Assembly: GCA_944384285.1 (NCBI GenBank)
Contig: CALWSX010000014.1
Coordinates: 1 to 6,842 of the forward strand
Direction of reading: 5' to 3'
Source of the DNA: an uncultured Lachnospiraceae bacterium
GTDB taxonomy: Bacteria; Bacillota; Clostridia; Lachnospirales; Anaerotignaceae
DNA length: 6,842 nt
In this document: positions 5,633 to 6,842 of the stretch, in pieces
Numbering within the stretch: the stretch's first letter is position 1
How the letters are laid out: every line of letters begins with the position of its first letter
The notes under the pieces: generated by a model
The model's input: only the letters and a program-made list of their open reading frames with translations
What the model was told of the DNA's origin: nothing
Database searches by the model: none
Translations under genes and position numbers: made by a program

Positions 5633-6325
5633 ATGATTACAGCAATAATTGTTGCGGCAGGGACAGGTAGCCGCATGGGAACTAATATAAAAAAACAGTT
5701 TATCGAATTAAATAATAAACCAATTATCGCTTATACATTAGAAGTTTTTCAAAATCTTCCTGAAATTGATGAAATTCTTATAGTTACAGGCCATGACTGT
5801 ATTGATACTGTACAGAAAATTGTTAATACATATAAATTTTCAAAAGTTAAAAATATAGTTCAAGGCGGAAAAGAACGTCAGGATTCTGTTTATAATGGAT
5901 TATTATCTTTATCGGACGACACTGAAATTGTTTTGATACATGACGGTGTTCGTCCGTTTGTAAATAAAGAAGATATTTTGGAAACGATTAATAATGTGGA
6001 AATTGGAACAGGTGCAATCCTTGGAGTAAAATCAAAAAATACTTTAAAGGTTGTAGGCGAAGATGGCTTTATTAAACAAACTTTAAAAAGAAGCGAAATT
6101 TTTGAAATACAGACACCACAAACGTTTTATAAAAATGATATATTGAAAGCCTATGAACAGGCAAAAACAGAAAATTTTACAGGTACAGATGATGCCTCCT
6201 TAGCTGAAAGATCAGGTATAAAAGTAAGATTAATTGAAGGAAGCTATTCAAACATAAAAATAACTACTAAAGATGATATTTTGTCTGCAAAACTTATTTT
6301 GGAGGAAAAATATGAAAACAGTTGA
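5633..6325 (+). CDS. ispD: 2-C-methyl-D-erythritol 4-phosphate cytidylyltransferase
   Basis: 230 residues, the normal length (E. coli 236). IspD joins CTP and 2-C-methyl-D-erythritol 4-phosphate to give CDP-methylerythritol and pyrophosphate, the third step of the MEP route to isopentenyl diphosphate, in the cytosol. Nucleotidyltransferase motifs are complete: AAGTGSRMG (8-16) with R14 and K21 matching E. coli R20 and K27; GGKERQDSVYNGL (78-90); HDGVRPF (103-109) with D104 for metal and substrate; T137 and R153 matching the methylerythritol-binding T140 and R157; QTPQTF (160-165); TDDASLAE; and NIKIT with K209 matching K213. All expected catalytic residues are present, so it should be active. 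It is the middle gene of yacL-ispD-rnhA. In Bacillus ispF follows ispD; here rnhA takes that place, so ispF must lie elsewhere. The last 14 nt overlap rnhA. Confidence 0.97.
   Translation: MITAIIVAAGTGSRMGTNIKKQFIELNNKPIIAYTLEVFQNLPEIDEILIVTGHDCIDTVQKIVNTYKFSKVKNIVQGGKERQDSVYNGLLSLSDDTEIVLIHDGVRPFVNKEDILETINNVEIGTGAILGVKSKNTLKVVGEDGFIKQTLKRSEIFEIQTPQTFYKNDILKAYEQAKTENFTGTDDASLAERSGIKVRLIEGSYSNIKITTKDDILSAKLILEEKYENS
6301..6305 (+). promoter_or_regulatory. Ribosome binding site of rnhA inside ispD
   Basis: GGAGG is 6 nt before ATG 6312 and lies within the last codons of ispD. It selects ATG 6312 over the in-frame ATG 6273, which has no Shine-Dalgarno and would add 13 residues not found in RNase HI. 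Confidence 0.8.
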
Positions 6326-6788
6326 TATATATACTGATGGGGCATGCTCAGGAAACCCTGGAAAAGGTGGGTTTGGCTGTGTTTTAATGTATAACGGAAA
6401 ACGAAAAGAGATATCAGAAGGGTATAAATTAACGACAAATAATCGAATGGAAGTTTTGTCTGTAGTACGCGCCTTGGAAGCTCTTAAAGAACCTTGTATT
6501 GTAAATCTTTACAGTGATTCTAAATATGTTGTAGATGCAATAAACAAAGGTTGGGCAGAAAAGTGGAAGAAAAATAATTGGTATAGGACAAAAAATGAAA
6601 AAGCTTCAAATATAGATTTATGGGAAAAACTGCTCATGCTTTTAGAAATCCATAAAGTTACTTTTATTTGGGGAAAGGGACATGCAAACAATGTTTGGAA
6701 TGAAAGATGTGATTTTCTTGCAAGAGAAGCTGCTTCTTTGGAAAATTTATTAATAGATTTTGGGTATGAAAATAATATTTTACCTTAA
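6312..6788 (+). CDS. rnhA: Ribonuclease HI
   Basis: 158 residues from ATG 6312, against 155 in E. coli. RNase HI cuts the RNA strand of RNA-DNA hybrids, removing R-loops and primer RNA. The active site is complete and almost co-linear with E. coli: D9 (in YTDGACSGNPG), E47 (TTNNRMEVL), D69 (YSDSKYVVDAI), H124 and D134 (WGKGHANNVWNERCDFLAR), matching D10, E48, D70, H124 and D134. The basic protrusion that grips the hybrid in the E. coli enzyme is present (KGWAEKWKKNNWYRTKN, 79-95). There is no N-terminal hybrid-binding domain, so this is the short bacterial type. It overlaps ispD by 14 nt in another frame, with its ribosome binding site inside ispD, so translation is probably coupled. Functional linkage to isoprenoid synthesis is not expected; the grouping is likely one of shared expression. 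No terminator is seen before the window ends. Confidence 0.97.
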   Translation: MKTVDIYTDGACSGNPGKGGFGCVLMYNGKRKEISEGYKLTTNNRMEVLSVVRALEALKEPCIVNLYSDSKYVVDAINKGWAEKWKKNNWYRTKNEKASNIDLWEKLLMLLEIHKVTFIWGKGHANNVWNERCDFLAREAASLENLLIDFGYENNILP

Positions 6789-6842
6789 ATTTATAAAAAT
6801 TTTTATAGGCAAATTCAACTAAAATGATGAGTAATATAAGAA

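Noticed and set aside
6792..6807. 16-bp perfect AT palindrome after rnhA
   Set aside because: It has no loop and no GC core, so it would not form a stable terminator; such palindromes are expected by chance in this composition.
6824..6842. ATGATGAGT at the right edge as the start of a next gene
   Set aside because: There is no ribosome binding site before it and only six codons are visible.

Overview
The window is AT-rich, roughly 70% or more by eye. It uses the standard code, has strong purine-rich GGAGG ribosome binding sites, and contains a yacL-ispD pair like that of Bacillus and clostridia. This points to a low-GC Firmicute, most likely an anaerobic Clostridia or gut lineage. I see no CRISPR array, tRNA, rRNA, insertion sequence or phage gene. 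The window reads as an ordinary chromosomal region with two regulatory or envelope genes of interest at its left side.

Left part (1-2725, + strand). The window opens inside a gene for a single-pass membrane protein with an Asn-rich linker and an unrecognised exported domain. A clear intrinsic terminator closes it. Next comes a two-gene signalling unit: an ECF-type sigma factor and, overlapping it by 29 nt, a membrane-anchored DUF4179-type anti-sigma factor. A second terminator closes this unit.

Middle part (2757-4361, - strand). A 16-bp perfect hairpin separates the convergent blocks. Two minus-strand genes follow: a VOC/glyoxalase-fold protein with a small helix-turn-helix-like C-terminal tail, and a DegV-family fatty-acid-binding protein. 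The latter has an almost ideal promoter (TTGACA, 17 bp, extended -10).

Right part (4362-6842, + strand). A 280-bp divergent spacer carries promoters in both directions and a GC-rich CGTGC direct repeat midway. It leads into a compact operon: yacL (membrane PIN/TRAM protein), ispD (MEP-pathway cytidylyltransferase) 14 nt later, and rnhA (RNase HI) overlapping ispD by 14 nt. All catalytic residues of IspD and RNase HI are present. No next gene can be supported in the last 54 bases.

Functionally, the right-hand operon joins isoprenoid precursor synthesis with nucleic-acid processing. DegV probably handles fatty acids for membrane lipid synthesis. The sigma/anti-sigma pair probably senses envelope conditions. 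No new multi-gene system is evident. The most open questions are the unknown exported domains and the signal sensed by the anti-sigma factor.
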